Assembly (NCBI RefSeq): GCF_000758525.1
Contig: NZ_CP009241.1
Location: forward strand, 1,364,001 to 1,428,000
Direction of reading: 5' to 3'
Length of the DNA: 64,000 bases
Source: Paenibacillus sp. FSL H7-0357
GTDB taxonomy: Bacteria; Bacillota; Bacilli; Paenibacillales; Paenibacillaceae
Shown: positions 44,490-52,860 of the stretch, piece after piece
How positions within the stretch are numbered: the first letter of the stretch is position 1
Layout: each line of letters opens with the position of its first letter
The notes under the pieces: generated by a model
What the model was told of the DNA's origin: nothing
The model's database searches: none
Seen by the model: the letters and a program-made list of their open reading frames with translations, nothing else
Program-made: the position numbers and the translations under genes

Positions 44490-44567
44490 AAGGATAAGGT
44501 AAGGATAAGGTAAGGATAAGGTAAGGATAAGGTTAGGACAAAGATAAGGACAAAGATAAGGGTTAGA
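44490..44567. repeat. 11-bp tandem repeat (AAGGATAAGGT) with 12-bp variants
   Basis: Four exact tandem copies of AAGGATAAGGT from 44490 to 44533, followed by two copies of AGGACAAAGATA. A purine-only strand downstream of the small membrane gene; likely variable in copy number. Confidence 0.85.
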
Positions 44568-44686
44568 CAAAAAACTGATGAAAACTGAGTGCTTTTATAT
44601 GAATTATTAGGAGGAGTGTATCTCCCCATGCAGGATTGATATTATGTACTGTGGTATCTTGAAAAAGAAAATAACACTCTATAAAA

Positions 44687-44965
44687 CTAGGTATCGGCTG
44701 AAAGTCGATTAAGACTAATGCCATCATGTAATCCTTGTTTGTACATTAATACTTCTGCAATCCCTTGAAGGAGGGTGGTGGCTGTATCATAATTTTGAAG
44801 AGTATCTTTACAATCTTCAGGCAACTTGGTTAGTAAATCTAAAAAAATCCGGTTGCAATCACCAATTAGGTGCTTATATTCATCGGACTGAGACAAAATT
44901 GACTTATCGATGTAGTCCATACGTATGGATAGAAATTGATTAAAAGCGTGCTCTATATCAGCCAT
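44687..44965 (-). CDS. Small helical protein of unknown function
   Basis: A 92-residue protein with GGAGG 7 bases before the ATG. It looks all-helical (FNQFLSIRMDYIDKSILSQ, NRIFLDLLTKLPEDCKDTL), without membrane segments or metal sites, and resembles small phage- or plasmid-type proteins. It is divergent from the Arc-like regulator and its start lies 55 bases from the first of two operator-like repeats, so it may be controlled by that regulator. Family unrecognised. Confidence 0.7.
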   Translation of the reverse strand: MADIEHAFNQFLSIRMDYIDKSILSQSDEYKHLIGDCNRIFLDLLTKLPEDCKDTLQNYDTATTLLQGIAEVLMYKQGLHDGISLNRLSADT

Positions 44966-45018
44966 GATTGTTCCTCCGACAAAAAAATGAAATGGAATGT
45001 ATATATCTAATTATATAG

Positions 45019-45088
45019 TGACATCACTTAGGTGTCAATGTGAATGTATGAGTGCGAATTTCACAATGATACAATAATGACATCACTT
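45019..45088. promoter_or_regulatory. Paired TGACATCACTT sites in the divergent promoter region
   Basis: TGACATCACTT occurs at 45019-45029 and 45078-45088, each a near-palindrome (AGTGA-CA-TCACT in the first). The second abuts the ribosome site of the Arc-like gene. Likely operator pair for that protein. Confidence 0.6.
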
Positions 45089-45106
45089 TTAGGGAGTAAT
45101 AAATAT

Positions 45107-45280
45107 ATGGCTACGGATAAAAGAGTGTTTACTTTACGGTTAAAGGATGAAAATTTCAGTAAAATCAAATATATCGCAGACCGAAACAAGCGGTCCATTG
45201 CTATGCAGATAGAGTATCTAATCGAACAACAAATAGAACAGTTCGAAAAAGAAAAAGGAATTATAGAAATTGAAGAATGA
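45107..45280 (+). CDS. Arc/CopG-type small DNA-binding protein
   Basis: A 57-residue protein from the ATG at 45107, with AGGGAG 9 bases upstream. A beta-strand (KRVFTLRLKDE) followed by two helices (NFSKIKYIADRNKRS, then IAMQIEYLIEQQIEQF) is the ribbon-helix-helix pattern of Arc-like repressors. The acidic tail is short. Two TGACATCACTT sites flank its promoter, which fits autoregulation and control of the divergent small gene. It could equally be the antitoxin half of a toxin-antitoxin pair, with the divergent gene unlikely as toxin. Confidence 0.75.
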   Translation: MATDKRVFTLRLKDENFSKIKYIADRNKRSIAMQIEYLIEQQIEQFEKEKGIIEIEE

Positions 45281-45552
45281 AGCGTCAGTTTTTTTGTATG
45301 TCTTCGTTTTGTACCCTCGTACAATCCATTTCCTGTCTTAGCATGGTCCTCTTCTTAAATCAATTCTTCTCTGATAGTCTGAAAAGTGCGAACCTGAAGC
45401 GCACATGGAATCTCTGGGAGATTCGCACCCTTGGTGTTAGAAGGTAATTCGTAAATTTTGCAGAATATACTTGTGATGTAGTATCTATATTTTGAGTGGT
45501 TCGCACTTTTAGCTGTTTGAACCCTTACGTAGTAAGGGGTTTCGGGTGAACT
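45281..45552 (+). promoter_or_regulatory. Probable CRISPR leader region
   Basis: AT-rich region before the array. It contains GTGCGAACC (45386) pairing with GATTCGCAC (45421-45428), and another GGTTCGCAC at 45498, plus AACCCTTACGTAGTAAGGGGT at 45530-45540, a hairpin that ends 12 bases before the first repeat. Intact repeats lie on this side and degenerate ones on the far side, as expected if this is the leader. Confidence 0.5.
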
Positions 45553-45851
<299 letters not shown>

Positions 45852-46042
45852 CAAATAAACCAACACGGTTTGCCCAAATAGCGCTTAGCCCCCTATACGC
45901 ATGGTCACTTCAGCAAACTTTTTAGGCTAGATTAACCTTGTTTATGTGTGCCTTTTCAGGCGGCTACTTTCTTTATTCTCTATCATGGGATTATTGGCTT
46001 AAGTATGATTGGAGCGGATTCGATCTGGTGACCATCCTCCTA

Positions 46043-46624
46043 TCAGTTAACATGGTCTCCGGCATCCCCGGCGTCTTCTGCTTTTTTTCGTGCCCGGAAG
46101 CGGCGTACCTTCATCAGATTGCCGCAGAGCTTGTCATCGCAGTAGCGCTTGGAGCGGTTGCGGGTATCGTCGAAGTAGACCCAGAGGCAGTCAGGATTGT
46201 CGCAGATGCGGAAACGGGCGGTTTCCTTCTCCAGCAGGGCAGCAGCAAAAGAAGCGGCAATCTCGGCCATAACCTGTTCCCAGTCGTTGCGTTGCGGCAG
46301 AAGAGAGAGCTCCGCCCGGCCGTCCGGCTTCCAGACTACTTGTCTAATCGCTGGCCCTTTGCCCATATACATATTCAGTTGCTCCAGCAGCTTAGGATCT
46401 GCGCTATTGCCTTGCACGAGCTTCTGCACTTCGCCCCACAACAGGCCGCGCAGCTGCTTCAATTGCTCCAGTTCATCAGGCTCCGGCGGCGATGTTACCT
46501 GCAACGATTGCTGCTCCAGCCACTTCTCCAGCCATTCCTGATCCTCCAGCCTGTCCCGGTCCTTGCTGCGGTCGCCTGTCCGCCAATCCCGCCAATAGCT
46601 GTTAATGAAATCCTCCCACAGCAC
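46043..46624 (-). CDS. CGNR zinc-finger protein
   Basis: A 193-residue protein starting at GTG (46624) with AAGGATGG upstream. The C-terminal 50 residues are a CGNR finger: CDNPDCLWVYFDDTRN, then RYC and CGNLMKVRRFRARKK, with four Cys as zinc ligands and a basic DNA-contacting helix. The N-terminal 140 residues match the ABATE-type region usually fused to it (LEDQEWLEKWLEQ, LKQLRGLLW). Such proteins are thought to be stress-responsive transcription factors. Target unknown. Confidence 0.9.
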   Translation of the reverse strand: MLWEDFINSYWRDWRTGDRSKDRDRLEDQEWLEKWLEQQSLQVTSPPEPDELEQLKQLRGLLWGEVQKLVQGNSADPKLLEQLNMYMGKGPAIRQVVWKPDGRAELSLLPQRNDWEQVMAEIAASFAAALLEKETARFRICDNPDCLWVYFDDTRNRSKRYCDDKLCGNLMKVRRFRARKKAEDAGDAGDHVN

Positions 46625-46790
46625 GGTTCATCCATCCTTCCGCAGCCTTCTCTTTCTCTTGATTGTAACAGTTAAAAATCATGTTTGCTAGTTACTTGAA
46701 TCCTCCGCTTGAATATGCTACATTTCTTGTGTAACGGTTATCGGAGCTTTGAGTGGTTACATTGCTCACAATACTTTGAGGAGGTAAAAC

Positions 46791-47282
46791 ATGCAGAATA
46801 AGATTAGCGATGTTTTGCTGCAAAACTGGGATTATGCCATGGATGTCGAGGATTGGGCGCCGCCGCTTAGTGATGCGCTGCAGGGTGTGGATAGCATTCA
46901 GGCCAGCTGGAAGCCGGGGGAAGCGGGCAACTCCATCTGGGAGACGGTCAACCATCTGACCTATTACAAGGAACGTTTGCTGAATAAGCTCAAAGGTCTG
47001 CCGCAGCTGCCGGATGCAGAGAGCAACGACGCCACTTTTGCCGTAACAGCAAGTGGGGAAGAAGCGTGGGAACAGGCGGTTGCCAAGCTGAAGACCATCC
47101 ATGCTTCACTGCGGGAAGTGATTGAGGCGCTGGAGGAAGGCATCTACGACTGGGGCGGCTCGGGCCATGCTCCGGGTGAAGAAGTGATGAGCCTGATTCT
47201 GCATGATTCCTACCACACTGGACAGATTGTGCTGGTCCGCAAGCTGCAAGGCTCCTGGCCTTCCCACCGCAGTTTTAACTGA
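46791..47282 (+). CDS. DinB family protein
   Basis: A 163-residue four-helix-bundle protein. Metal-binding His residues are visible at VNHLTYYKE (about 62) and in HDSYHTGQI (about 144 and 148), the usual DinB/YfiT triad. GGAGG lies 8 bases before the ATG. Members act as thiol transferases or metal-dependent hydrolases; DNA-damage induction is known for B. subtilis DinB only. Single gene ended by a hairpin. Confidence 0.9.
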   Translation: MQNKISDVLLQNWDYAMDVEDWAPPLSDALQGVDSIQASWKPGEAGNSIWETVNHLTYYKERLLNKLKGLPQLPDAESNDATFAVTASGEEAWEQAVAKLKTIHASLREVIEALEEGIYDWGGSGHAPGEEVMSLILHDSYHTGQIVLVRKLQGSWPSHRSFN

Positions 47283-47303
47283 TTAATTAATGTCTAAAAA
47301 TGA

Positions 47304-47352
47304 AGCCGCATCTCCGCTGACCGGGTATATCCTGGCTTTGTGGGGATGCGGC
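47304..47352 (+). terminator. Terminator-like hairpin after the DinB gene
   Basis: AGCCGCATCTCC / GGGGATGCGGCT stem followed by ATTTGTTT. Confidence 0.6.
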
Positions 47353-47383
47353 TATTTGTTTCAAGCAGGAAAAGCCGGGGTTA

Positions 47384-47512
47384 ATGGGTGCTATACACAA
47401 GAAATCGGATTCCAGCGTTGTCGCATCCACCTTTATTAAATACGCGGCGTATATTATTATCATTTTCGGAATCCTGTTCTTCCTGGTGAGATACGTTTTC
47501 CCGATGTTCTAA
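47384..47512 (+). CDS. Small single-helix membrane protein
   Basis: A 42-residue frame: a short polar start (MGAIHKKSDSSVVASTF) followed by one strongly hydrophobic helix (residues about 19-38) and an RYVFPMF end. The GGGG before the ATG is close, at 3-4 bases, so the ribosome site is only fair. I recall very similar small proteins in related genomes but cannot name a function. Followed by a terminator at 47576. Confidence 0.55.
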   Translation: MGAIHKKSDSSVVASTFIKYAAYIIIIFGILFFLVRYVFPMF

Positions 47513-47575
47513 AATCATAGACGACGAGGCAGCGAGCTTGCGGCAAATGTAAGCGCCTGAGGATCTTCACAAACC

Positions 47576-47612
47576 AAAAGCCACGGCTACCCTGACGGTA
47601 ATCGTGGCTTTT
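47576..47612 (+). terminator. Rho-independent terminator
   Basis: AAAAGCCACG / CGTGGCTTTT hairpin between the small membrane gene and cmpA. The symmetric A and T runs could serve both strands, so it may also end the cmpA transcript. Confidence 0.75.
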
Positions 47613-47645
47613 GATCTTCACACACACCTGAATTGCAATATAACT

Positions 47646-47783
47646 CTATACTTCTCTAGGTACAGAATCACGGGATTCGGCGGAATTGCGGTAAAAAAAC
47701 CAGCATTCGTTCAGCAGCTTGATCTGACGGCGGTCCTTTTTGAAATAAGCCTTCATGAGCTGATGGCAGAGCCACTGTGGCAA
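47646..47783 (-). CDS. cmpA: Cortex morphogenetic protein CmpA
   Basis: A 45-residue protein starting at TTG (47783), with a strong AGGAGGGG 5 bases upstream. Its sequence, MPQWLCHQLMKAYFKKDRRQ followed by IKLLNECWFFYR, matches my memory of CmpA, the small sporulation protein of B. subtilis that checks coat assembly before cortex formation together with SpoIVA and ClpXP. In B. subtilis cmpA lies beside sprT (ydcK), as here, which supports the call. The TTG start and small size make it easy to miss. Confidence 0.88.
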   Translation of the reverse strand: MPQWLCHQLMKAYFKKDRRQIKLLNECWFFYRNSAESRDSVPREV

Positions 47784-47860
47784 GTGTACCCCTCCTCTGG
47801 CATGCTTCCTATGTACAGCATATGGGAAGGAGTGCCCAAAGGTGCGGCGAAGGCTACAAT

Positions 47861-48220
47861 TTAATGAATACCTTCTTCTTCCTCTTCGTACCACTGTTCC
47901 AGCTGTGCCTGCAGCGCACGGATTTCCGTCAGCAGCGAGATCAGCGGATAATTATTCTCCTGAATAGAGGAAAAAGCGCTCTCCAGCCGGTTGATGTACG
48001 CAAGCCCCGACTCCAGCGTATACCCCTCGCGCAGAAGATCCAGCGAATCACATTCCGCGATGGCCAGCGGCAGGTTCGGCACATTGTCCGCCGTCAGCTT
48101 GTCGATCTCTTTATTGAGGCGGAGATTAAGCGCACTCAGCTGGTACGCATATTCCTCCGGCATTTCCACAAACTGCAATTCCTGTTTCTGCTGCAAAATT
48201 ACATACCGCATTTTCGGCAT
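47861..48220 (-). CDS. Conserved helical protein of unknown function
   Basis: A 119-residue protein with GGAGGGAG before the ATG. A short beta-start (MRYVILQQKQELQFVEMPEE) is followed by helices (AYQLSALNLRLNKEIDKL, ISLLTEIRALQAQLEQWYEE) and a run of Glu at the end. No metal site or membrane segment. It is transcribed with, or just before, cmpA and divergently from sprT. I do not recognise the family. Confidence 0.75.
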   Translation of the reverse strand: MPKMRYVILQQKQELQFVEMPEEYAYQLSALNLRLNKEIDKLTADNVPNLPLAIAECDSLDLLREGYTLESGLAYINRLESAFSSIQENNYPLISLLTEIRALQAQLEQWYEEEEEGIH

Positions 48221-48318
48221 ACGTCATTCTCCCTCCGGACTTGTCTTCCTTCTTGACAGTTTAGCCTATGGGCAAGTTACAATTCAAGTAGAGATCTTAT
48301 TTCCTGTGGAGAGGACCT

Positions 48319-48825
48319 GTGAGAAACGCTATGACGACTATGAGTAACGAAGAGCTGCAGCTGTGGATCGAGCAGGTGTCGCTGGGCAGCTTTGGCGTGC
48401 CATTCCGGCACAAAGCAAGCTTTAACAACAGACTTACGACAACAGGCGGACGATATTTTACCAAAAGCCATAATATAGAGATTAACCCGCAGCAGCTGGC
48501 GATGTATGGGCGTGAAGAGACGGAGAAGATCATCAAGCACGAGCTCTGCCACTACCATCTGCATCTGGCGAAGCGGGGATATATGCACCGGGATGCCGAT
48601 TTCAAAAGCCTGCTGGCCCAGGTCGGCGGAAGCCGTTACTGCGGAGCGCTGCCGGGGGCCAAGGCCCGCAAGCCGCAGCCTTACCGGTATAAGCTCGTGT
48701 GCACCGATTGTGCCATGGAATATCCGCGCAAGCGCAAGGCTGACCCGAAGCGCTACCGCTGCGGCAAATGTGCCGGCAAGCTGAAGCTGGTAGCACTTGA
48801 ACTAGGGAATGGCCAGTCTACTTAA
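48319..48825 (+). CDS. sprT: SprT-like zinc protease/chaperone family protein
   Basis: A 168-residue protein starting at GTG (48319, GGAGAGG upstream; an ATG at 48331 is too far from it). HELCHYHLH (His74, Glu75, His78) is the SprT metalloprotease-like site. The C-terminal zinc ribbon has CTDC and CGKC pairs. It matches B. subtilis YdcK in size and in its position beside cmpA. SprT/Spartan proteins act on DNA-protein crosslinks in eukaryotes; the bacterial role is unsettled. Its 3' end overlaps the convergent pentapeptide gene by 8 bases. Confidence 0.93.
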   Translation: MRNAMTTMSNEELQLWIEQVSLGSFGVPFRHKASFNNRLTTTGGRYFTKSHNIEINPQQLAMYGREETEKIIKHELCHYHLHLAKRGYMHRDADFKSLLAQVGGSRYCGALPGAKARKPQPYRYKLVCTDCAMEYPRKRKADPKRYRCGKCAGKLKLVALELGNGQST

Positions 48826-49456
48826 TGACGAGGCCCAGCAGCCCGGCAAAAGAAGCCGCCTGATCTGCGGAAATAATACAGCCCGGCAGATCTTCAATAT
48901 CCACATTCAGGCCGCTGAATTCGCAGTCGCTTAAGTCGATATCTCTTAATTTGGAGCCTGCCATTACCGCCTGATCGATTTTGCAGACTGAGAACGACAT
49001 TTTATTGAAAGTCGATTGATAGAAGTCGGCGCTGTTGAGTGAACTGTTCTCGAAGGCCGTTTGTTTGAAGTTTCCGAACCGGAAGCTGGCGAAGTCCCCT
49101 ATGCAGTCCGTCACACGGACATTCTGGAATCTTGCTCTGGTAAAGTCGGTTCCGATCATTTTGCACAGCTTGAACTCAGTCCGGTGAATGAAGGCTTCGC
49201 TGAAATCCACGTTGGACAGATCGCAGTTTTCAAAGATCACATCCGTCAGCTCGACAGCACGGAGTGTGGACTCGGTAATCGTGACATTTTTGAACAGTAC
49301 TTTATCGAAGGATACCTTGGACGCTTCCTGGTATTCAATGAAGGTATCGCTGATGGCGCAGAGGCTGAACTCCTCTTTGGACTCCAGGGAGAACACTTGC
49401 TGCACTGGCAGAGAGAGCGGGTCGGCGATTTTGGGCGGATCAATTTTATAGTTCAT
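48818..49456 (-). CDS. Pentapeptide-repeat protein
   Basis: A 212-residue protein from the ATG at 49456 (TTGGAGG 5 bases upstream). After a 40-residue lead, most of the chain consists of A(D/N)LXX-like five-residue repeats (ENCDLSNVDFSEAFIHRTEF, GTDFTRARFQNV, NSADFYQSTFNKM), which form a right-handed beta-helix. Qnr/MfpA-type members mimic DNA and protect gyrase, but many do something else. No charge pattern here proves DNA mimicry. It overlaps the 3' end of sprT on the opposite strand. Confidence 0.9.
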   Translation of the reverse strand: MNYKIDPPKIADPLSLPVQQVFSLESKEEFSLCAISDTFIEYQEASKVSFDKVLFKNVTITESTLRAVELTDVIFENCDLSNVDFSEAFIHRTEFKLCKMIGTDFTRARFQNVRVTDCIGDFASFRFGNFKQTAFENSSLNSADFYQSTFNKMSFSVCKIDQAVMAGSKLRDIDLSDCEFSGLNVDIEDLPGCIISADQAASFAGLLGLVIK

Positions 49457-49624
49457 GCTGGCCTCCAATAATGATAATGAATAGGGTGGGTTCCGTCGCC
49501 GAAGCGGCGGGTGGATGAGTTAACTATCCTGCGCGGCAGGTGTTTTGTCAATGTTCCGGTAGTCTGCTGGAGGCTAGCTCAGAACAGGGATAACAGCCTA
49601 GTTATAACGGGAACCCAAAGGCTT

Positions 49625-49701
49625 TCTATTGCAAAAGATACAGCAGATTTCTTACTTTTGGCCTGCAAATAGCAATCTATTGTATAGAATGCAGCAGATT
49701 G
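49625..49701. repeat. Dispersed TCTATTG/TGCAGCAGA repeat, third unit
   Basis: Elements TCTATTGCAAAAGATACAGC (49625) and TCTATTGTATAGAATGCAGC (49676) are 51 bases apart, exactly as in the two units near 37.1 kb. AATCTATTGTA and TGCAGCAGATT within an element can pair imperfectly. Confidence 0.7.
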
Positions 49702-49789
49702 AGGTAGGGGTAGAGGTAGAGACCTTTCACAGAGTCACTCTATTGATGTTCAGCGGAGGGCGGCTGGTATTCGTGAAAAATATGCAGCA

Positions 49790-49829
49790 AAAACAGCTGT
49801 TTGGCGTTATTGCCAATCAGCTGTTTTTG
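49790..49829 (-). terminator. Terminator of the Lrp-type gene
   Basis: AAAACAGCTG / CAGCTGTTTT stem with an inner GGC/GCC pair. On the minus strand it is followed by T-rich sequence and lies 40 bases past the Lrp frame. Confidence 0.65.
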
Positions 49830-49869
49830 CTATTCACCTATTCTGCTGTCCATCTGGTGATACTGCGGT

Positions 49870-50299
49870 TTATTTGAGCTGTTTCATGCCCAGATTAATC
49901 CGATAATTGCCATACTCCAGCAGATCATCGAGAAAACCATTCAGCTCCGCCTGATCCCCTGTACGCACGCGCATCCAGTAGCAGCCTTCCCCGCTGAACC
50001 CGGTGCAGTTCCACTACGCTGCTGTGGTTTAGGGCAAACTTTTGAAAGGGAGGATGGGCGGCGTTGGAGCTTAAGAACACGGTGATAAAGGCGTGGATGC
50101 TCTGTCCGATTTTGAGCGGATTCCAGCGGACGGTATAACCTTCAATAATCTCTAATTCCCGCATTCTGCGGATTCGTGCGCCTACCGCCTGCCCCGTCAT
50201 ATGAACATATTCTCCGATGTCCTTATGGCTGAGCGTGGAGTCTTCTATAAGATATTGAAGGATGCGGTAATCCGTATCGTCGATGAGGTAGGGGGTCAT
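49870..50299 (-). pseudogene. Lrp/AsnC family regulator with a frameshift
   Basis: The N-terminal HTH is intact (LIDDTDYRILQYLIEDSTLS, HMTGQAVGARIRRMRE) and the RAM ligand domain begins normally. At about 50003 (VVELHRV) the frame breaks. The expected continuation, SGEGCYWMRVRTGDQAELNG then LLEYGNYRINLGMKQLK, is present in the next frame and ends at TAA (49870-49872). One extra base in CACCGGGTTCAG explains it. This could be a real mutation or a sequencing error. If real, the regulator loses half its ligand domain. It is divergent from the MBL-fold gene, its probable target. Confidence 0.85.
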
Positions 50300-50425
50300 A
50301 AGTTAAATTCCTTTCCAGATGAAAATAGAACAGGCCAATCTCTTTCACGGCACAATGTATTCCGCACGCAGGTCCATTTATAATTAATTGTAGCAGAAGA
50401 CAGCTGGAAAGAAGAGGTGTTTAGA

Positions 50426-51190
50426 ATGAAAATTCAATTGATCCGCAATGCGGCCTTATGGCTGGAATACGGCGGTGTTACCTTCCTGATCGACCCGATG
50501 CTCAGCGAACAGGGAGCCAATCCGCCGATTGTGAATACGGAGAATGACCGCAGAAATCCGCTCGTTCCTTTGCCGGGGCCGGTTCAGCAGTGGCTTTCAC
50601 CGGATGCTGTACTGGTTACACATCTGCATCAGGATCACTGGGATGCGGCGGCGGTGTCACTTTTGCCGCATGAGATCCCGCTGTTATGCCAGGATGGGGA
50701 TCAGGATACAATCGCTGCCCAAGGGTTCGGTAATATCACCGTGGTACAAGACAATGCTGCATTAACGTTCCGTGGGGTGACCCTGACACGAACCGCAGGC
50801 CGGCATGGAACAGGAGAGATCGGAGAGCGGATGGGCAAGGTATCCGGTTTTGTCTTTAAGGCTGAAGGTGAGCCTGTGCTGTATCTGGCCGGAGACACCA
50901 TCTGGTGCGCGGAGGTCAAACAAGCCTTGGACGAGTATAGTCCGGAAGTGGTCATTGTCAATGCCGGAGGCGCGCAGTTCATAACGGGAGGCCATATTAC
51001 AATGAATGATCAGGATGTCGTTGATTTATGCCATTATGCCCCTGAAGCATCCGTCATCACCGTCCATATGGATGCCATTAATCATTGCCTGGTTACACGT
51101 GACTTGCTTAAAGCACGCTTGCAGCAGGAGGGGCTGCTGAACCGTGTTGCCCTTCCGCTGGATGGAGAATGGATTCAGATCGATGCCTAA
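50426..51190 (+). CDS. MBL-fold metal-dependent hydrolase
   Basis: A 254-residue protein from the ATG at 50426 (AGAGG 8 bases upstream). The zinc-binding HLHQDHWD is at 66-73, further ligands lie in the RHG (around 130) and LAGDTIW (around 155) blocks, and HMDAINHC near 220 completes the set. It resembles the UlaG/UPF0173 branch of the metallo-beta-lactamase superfamily. Substrate unknown. It is divergent from the broken Lrp regulator, which may have controlled it. Confidence 0.88.
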   Translation: MKIQLIRNAALWLEYGGVTFLIDPMLSEQGANPPIVNTENDRRNPLVPLPGPVQQWLSPDAVLVTHLHQDHWDAAAVSLLPHEIPLLCQDGDQDTIAAQGFGNITVVQDNAALTFRGVTLTRTAGRHGTGEIGERMGKVSGFVFKAEGEPVLYLAGDTIWCAEVKQALDEYSPEVVIVNAGGAQFITGGHITMNDQDVVDLCHYAPEASVITVHMDAINHCLVTRDLLKARLQQEGLLNRVALPLDGEWIQIDA

Positions 51191-51318
51191 ATCTAAGCTT
51201 CGTGTATAGTGTTGTGCCCGTCAAATTCATGAGCTGATTGTAAACGATCTCAGAGTGGCTTTTGTCCGCTTGACTAGATCACGAAATCATGATAAATTAT
51301 TCCTTGTTCATGTAATGT

Positions 51319-51394
51319 TCCCTGATAGCTCAGTTGGTAGAGCACTCGACTGTTAATCGAGTTGTCACAGGTTCGAGTCCTGTTCGGGGAGCCA
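51319..51394 (+). tRNA. tRNA-Asn (GUU)
   Basis: 76 bases. TCCCTGA pairs with TCGGGGA in the acceptor stem, anticodon loop CTGTTAA gives GTT, GGTTCGAGTCC is the T arm, and CCA is encoded. Confidence 0.97.
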
Positions 51395-51401
51395 TTTACT
51401 T

Positions 51402-51490
51402 GGAGAGATACCCAAGTGGCTATAAGGGGACCCTCTGCTAAGGGGTTAGACTGCGTAAGCGGTGCGAGGGTTCGAATCCCTCTCTCTCCG
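51402..51490 (+). tRNA. tRNA-Ser (GCU)
   Basis: 89 bases with a long variable arm. Acceptor GGAGAGA / TCTCTCC, anticodon loop CTGCTAA gives GCT, GGTTCGAATCC T arm. CCA is not encoded. It follows tRNA-Asn after 7 bases, so they are co-transcribed. Confidence 0.96.
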
Positions 51491-51511
51491 TATCGATACT
51501 TTCAGACAGTA

Positions 51512-51537
51512 AGAGCTCCCGAGCGGGGCTCTTTTTT
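51512..51537 (+). terminator. Rho-independent terminator of the Asn-Ser tRNA unit
   Basis: AGAGCTCC / GGGGCTCT stem followed by TTTTTTT. Confidence 0.85.
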
Positions 51538-51936
51538 TGTGCTGTATACTCATGCTTTTCCAGCCGGACTACCAGTGCAACCCGTTACCTCTTTAATAAA
51601 TTGAAGGATTGAAGCTGTAAAGAGACAAATGTTATATTATTTACAGAAAAACAAAGCATTGTAACAGAAAAGGGAATAAATACAAAAACAATCGACCTTT
51701 AAAATCCTCTGCTTTACTCCGGTTTTCATCGATTTTTGCGAATAATACACAAAACACTCCATTCAATTCACTCATAATGTCAATAAACCTAACGTATAAT
51801 TCCGAATTTTATATTAAAACCACTCATATATTAGTGACGGAGAAATAACTGTATGTTAATATAAATGACATCTTGAGGGATTGAACAGAATGTAAGGCGT
51901 AGAAAGGGGAATTTTGATTATTATGGAGAGAAGGGG
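51538..51936 (+). other. AT-rich region upstream of the liv operon
   Basis: About 400 bases, no gene. A TATAAT at 51795-51800 could be the -10 of the operon promoter; no convincing -35 or CodY box was found by eye. Confidence 0.45.
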
Positions 51937-52848
51937 ATGGCGATGGAGTACTTCATTCAGCAGTTAATTAACGGTATTTCCGTAGGCAGTATTTACGCTC
52001 TAATCGCCCTTGGTTACACCATGGTGTACGGAATTATTAAGCTGATCAACTTTGCGCATGGGGATGTGTTTATGGTCGGTTCGTTTATCGGACTGTACAG
52101 CGCAAAATATTTGGCGAACGCAGGGCTCCCTCCTGTGTTTGTGTTGATCTTGTCGCTTATAATTTCGATGACCATCAGCGCACTGCTGGGCATCACGATT
52201 GAACGCTTCGCCTACAAGCCGCTGCGCAAATCGACCCGGATTGCCGCACTTATTACGGCCATTGGCGTATCGTTCCTGCTGGAATACACCGGAGTGCTTA
52301 TTCTCGGGCCTCAGGCGAAAGGCTTCCCGGACATAATGGACAAGAAACAGTACCAGTTGTTCGGCACATCCATTCAAGTGGAATCCAATCAAGTCATGAT
52401 TCTTCTAACAACCATAATTCTTATGATTCTCTTGCAATATATCGTACGTTACACCAAAACCGGTAAAGCGATGCGGGCGGTATCGTTCGATGTGGAGGCG
52501 GCCCGTTTGATGGGGATCAACGTAGACCGCACCATTTCGGCAACTTTTGCTATCGGTTCGGCGCTGGCCGCTGCTGCCGGAGTGATTTTCGGCATGACTT
52601 ACAACTCCGTCGATCCGCTGATGGGCGTTATGCCGGGGCTTAAAGCTTTTGTAGCCGCAGTGCTTGGAGGCATTGGAAGTATTCCCGGGGCGCTTGTTGG
52701 CGGATTGCTGCTGGGAACGGTAGAGACGGAGATTTCTTCGCTCGGATTTTCCTCCTGGCGTGATGGAGTGGCTTTTGCAGTATTGATCCTGATCCTTATC
52801 TTTAAACCATCCGGGCTGTTCGGCAAGAATGTCCGGGAGAAAGTGTAG
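51937..52848 (+). CDS. livH: Branched-chain amino acid ABC transporter permease LivH
   Basis: A 303-residue inner-membrane protein with 8 helices. LivH landmarks are the N-terminal NGISVGSIYALIALGYTMVY, INFAHGDVFM and a C-terminal GGIGSIPGALVGGLLLG block. With LivM it forms the channel for Leu/Ile/Val or related amino acids. The ATG at 51943 has a slightly better-placed AAGGGG. First gene of livH-livM-livG-livF-livJ. Confidence 0.95.
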   Translation: MAMEYFIQQLINGISVGSIYALIALGYTMVYGIIKLINFAHGDVFMVGSFIGLYSAKYLANAGLPPVFVLILSLIISMTISALLGITIERFAYKPLRKSTRIAALITAIGVSFLLEYTGVLILGPQAKGFPDIMDKKQYQLFGTSIQVESNQVMILLTTIILMILLQYIVRYTKTGKAMRAVSFDVEAARLMGINVDRTISATFAIGSALAAAAGVIFGMTYNSVDPLMGVMPGLKAFVAAVLGGIGSIPGALVGGLLLGTVETEISSLGFSSWRDGVAFAVLILILIFKPSGLFGKNVREKV

Positions 52849-52860
52849 GAGGGAACCGGC

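Larger units (their letters stand above)
49457..49869. other. Intergenic region with a dispersed repeat
   Basis: 413 bases between the pentapeptide gene and the Lrp remnant. It contains one repeat unit (49625-49701) and a hairpin at 49790-49829. No gene seen. Confidence 0.55.

Noticed and set aside
45938..46675. Plus-strand 245-codon frame
   Set aside because: Antisense of the CGNR gene, which has all four Cys ligands; the plus frame is Leu/Arg-rich noise.
51538..51936. CodY box or T-box before the liv operon
   Set aside because: AATTTT-type motifs match the CodY consensus at too few positions, and no T-box structure could be built by eye.
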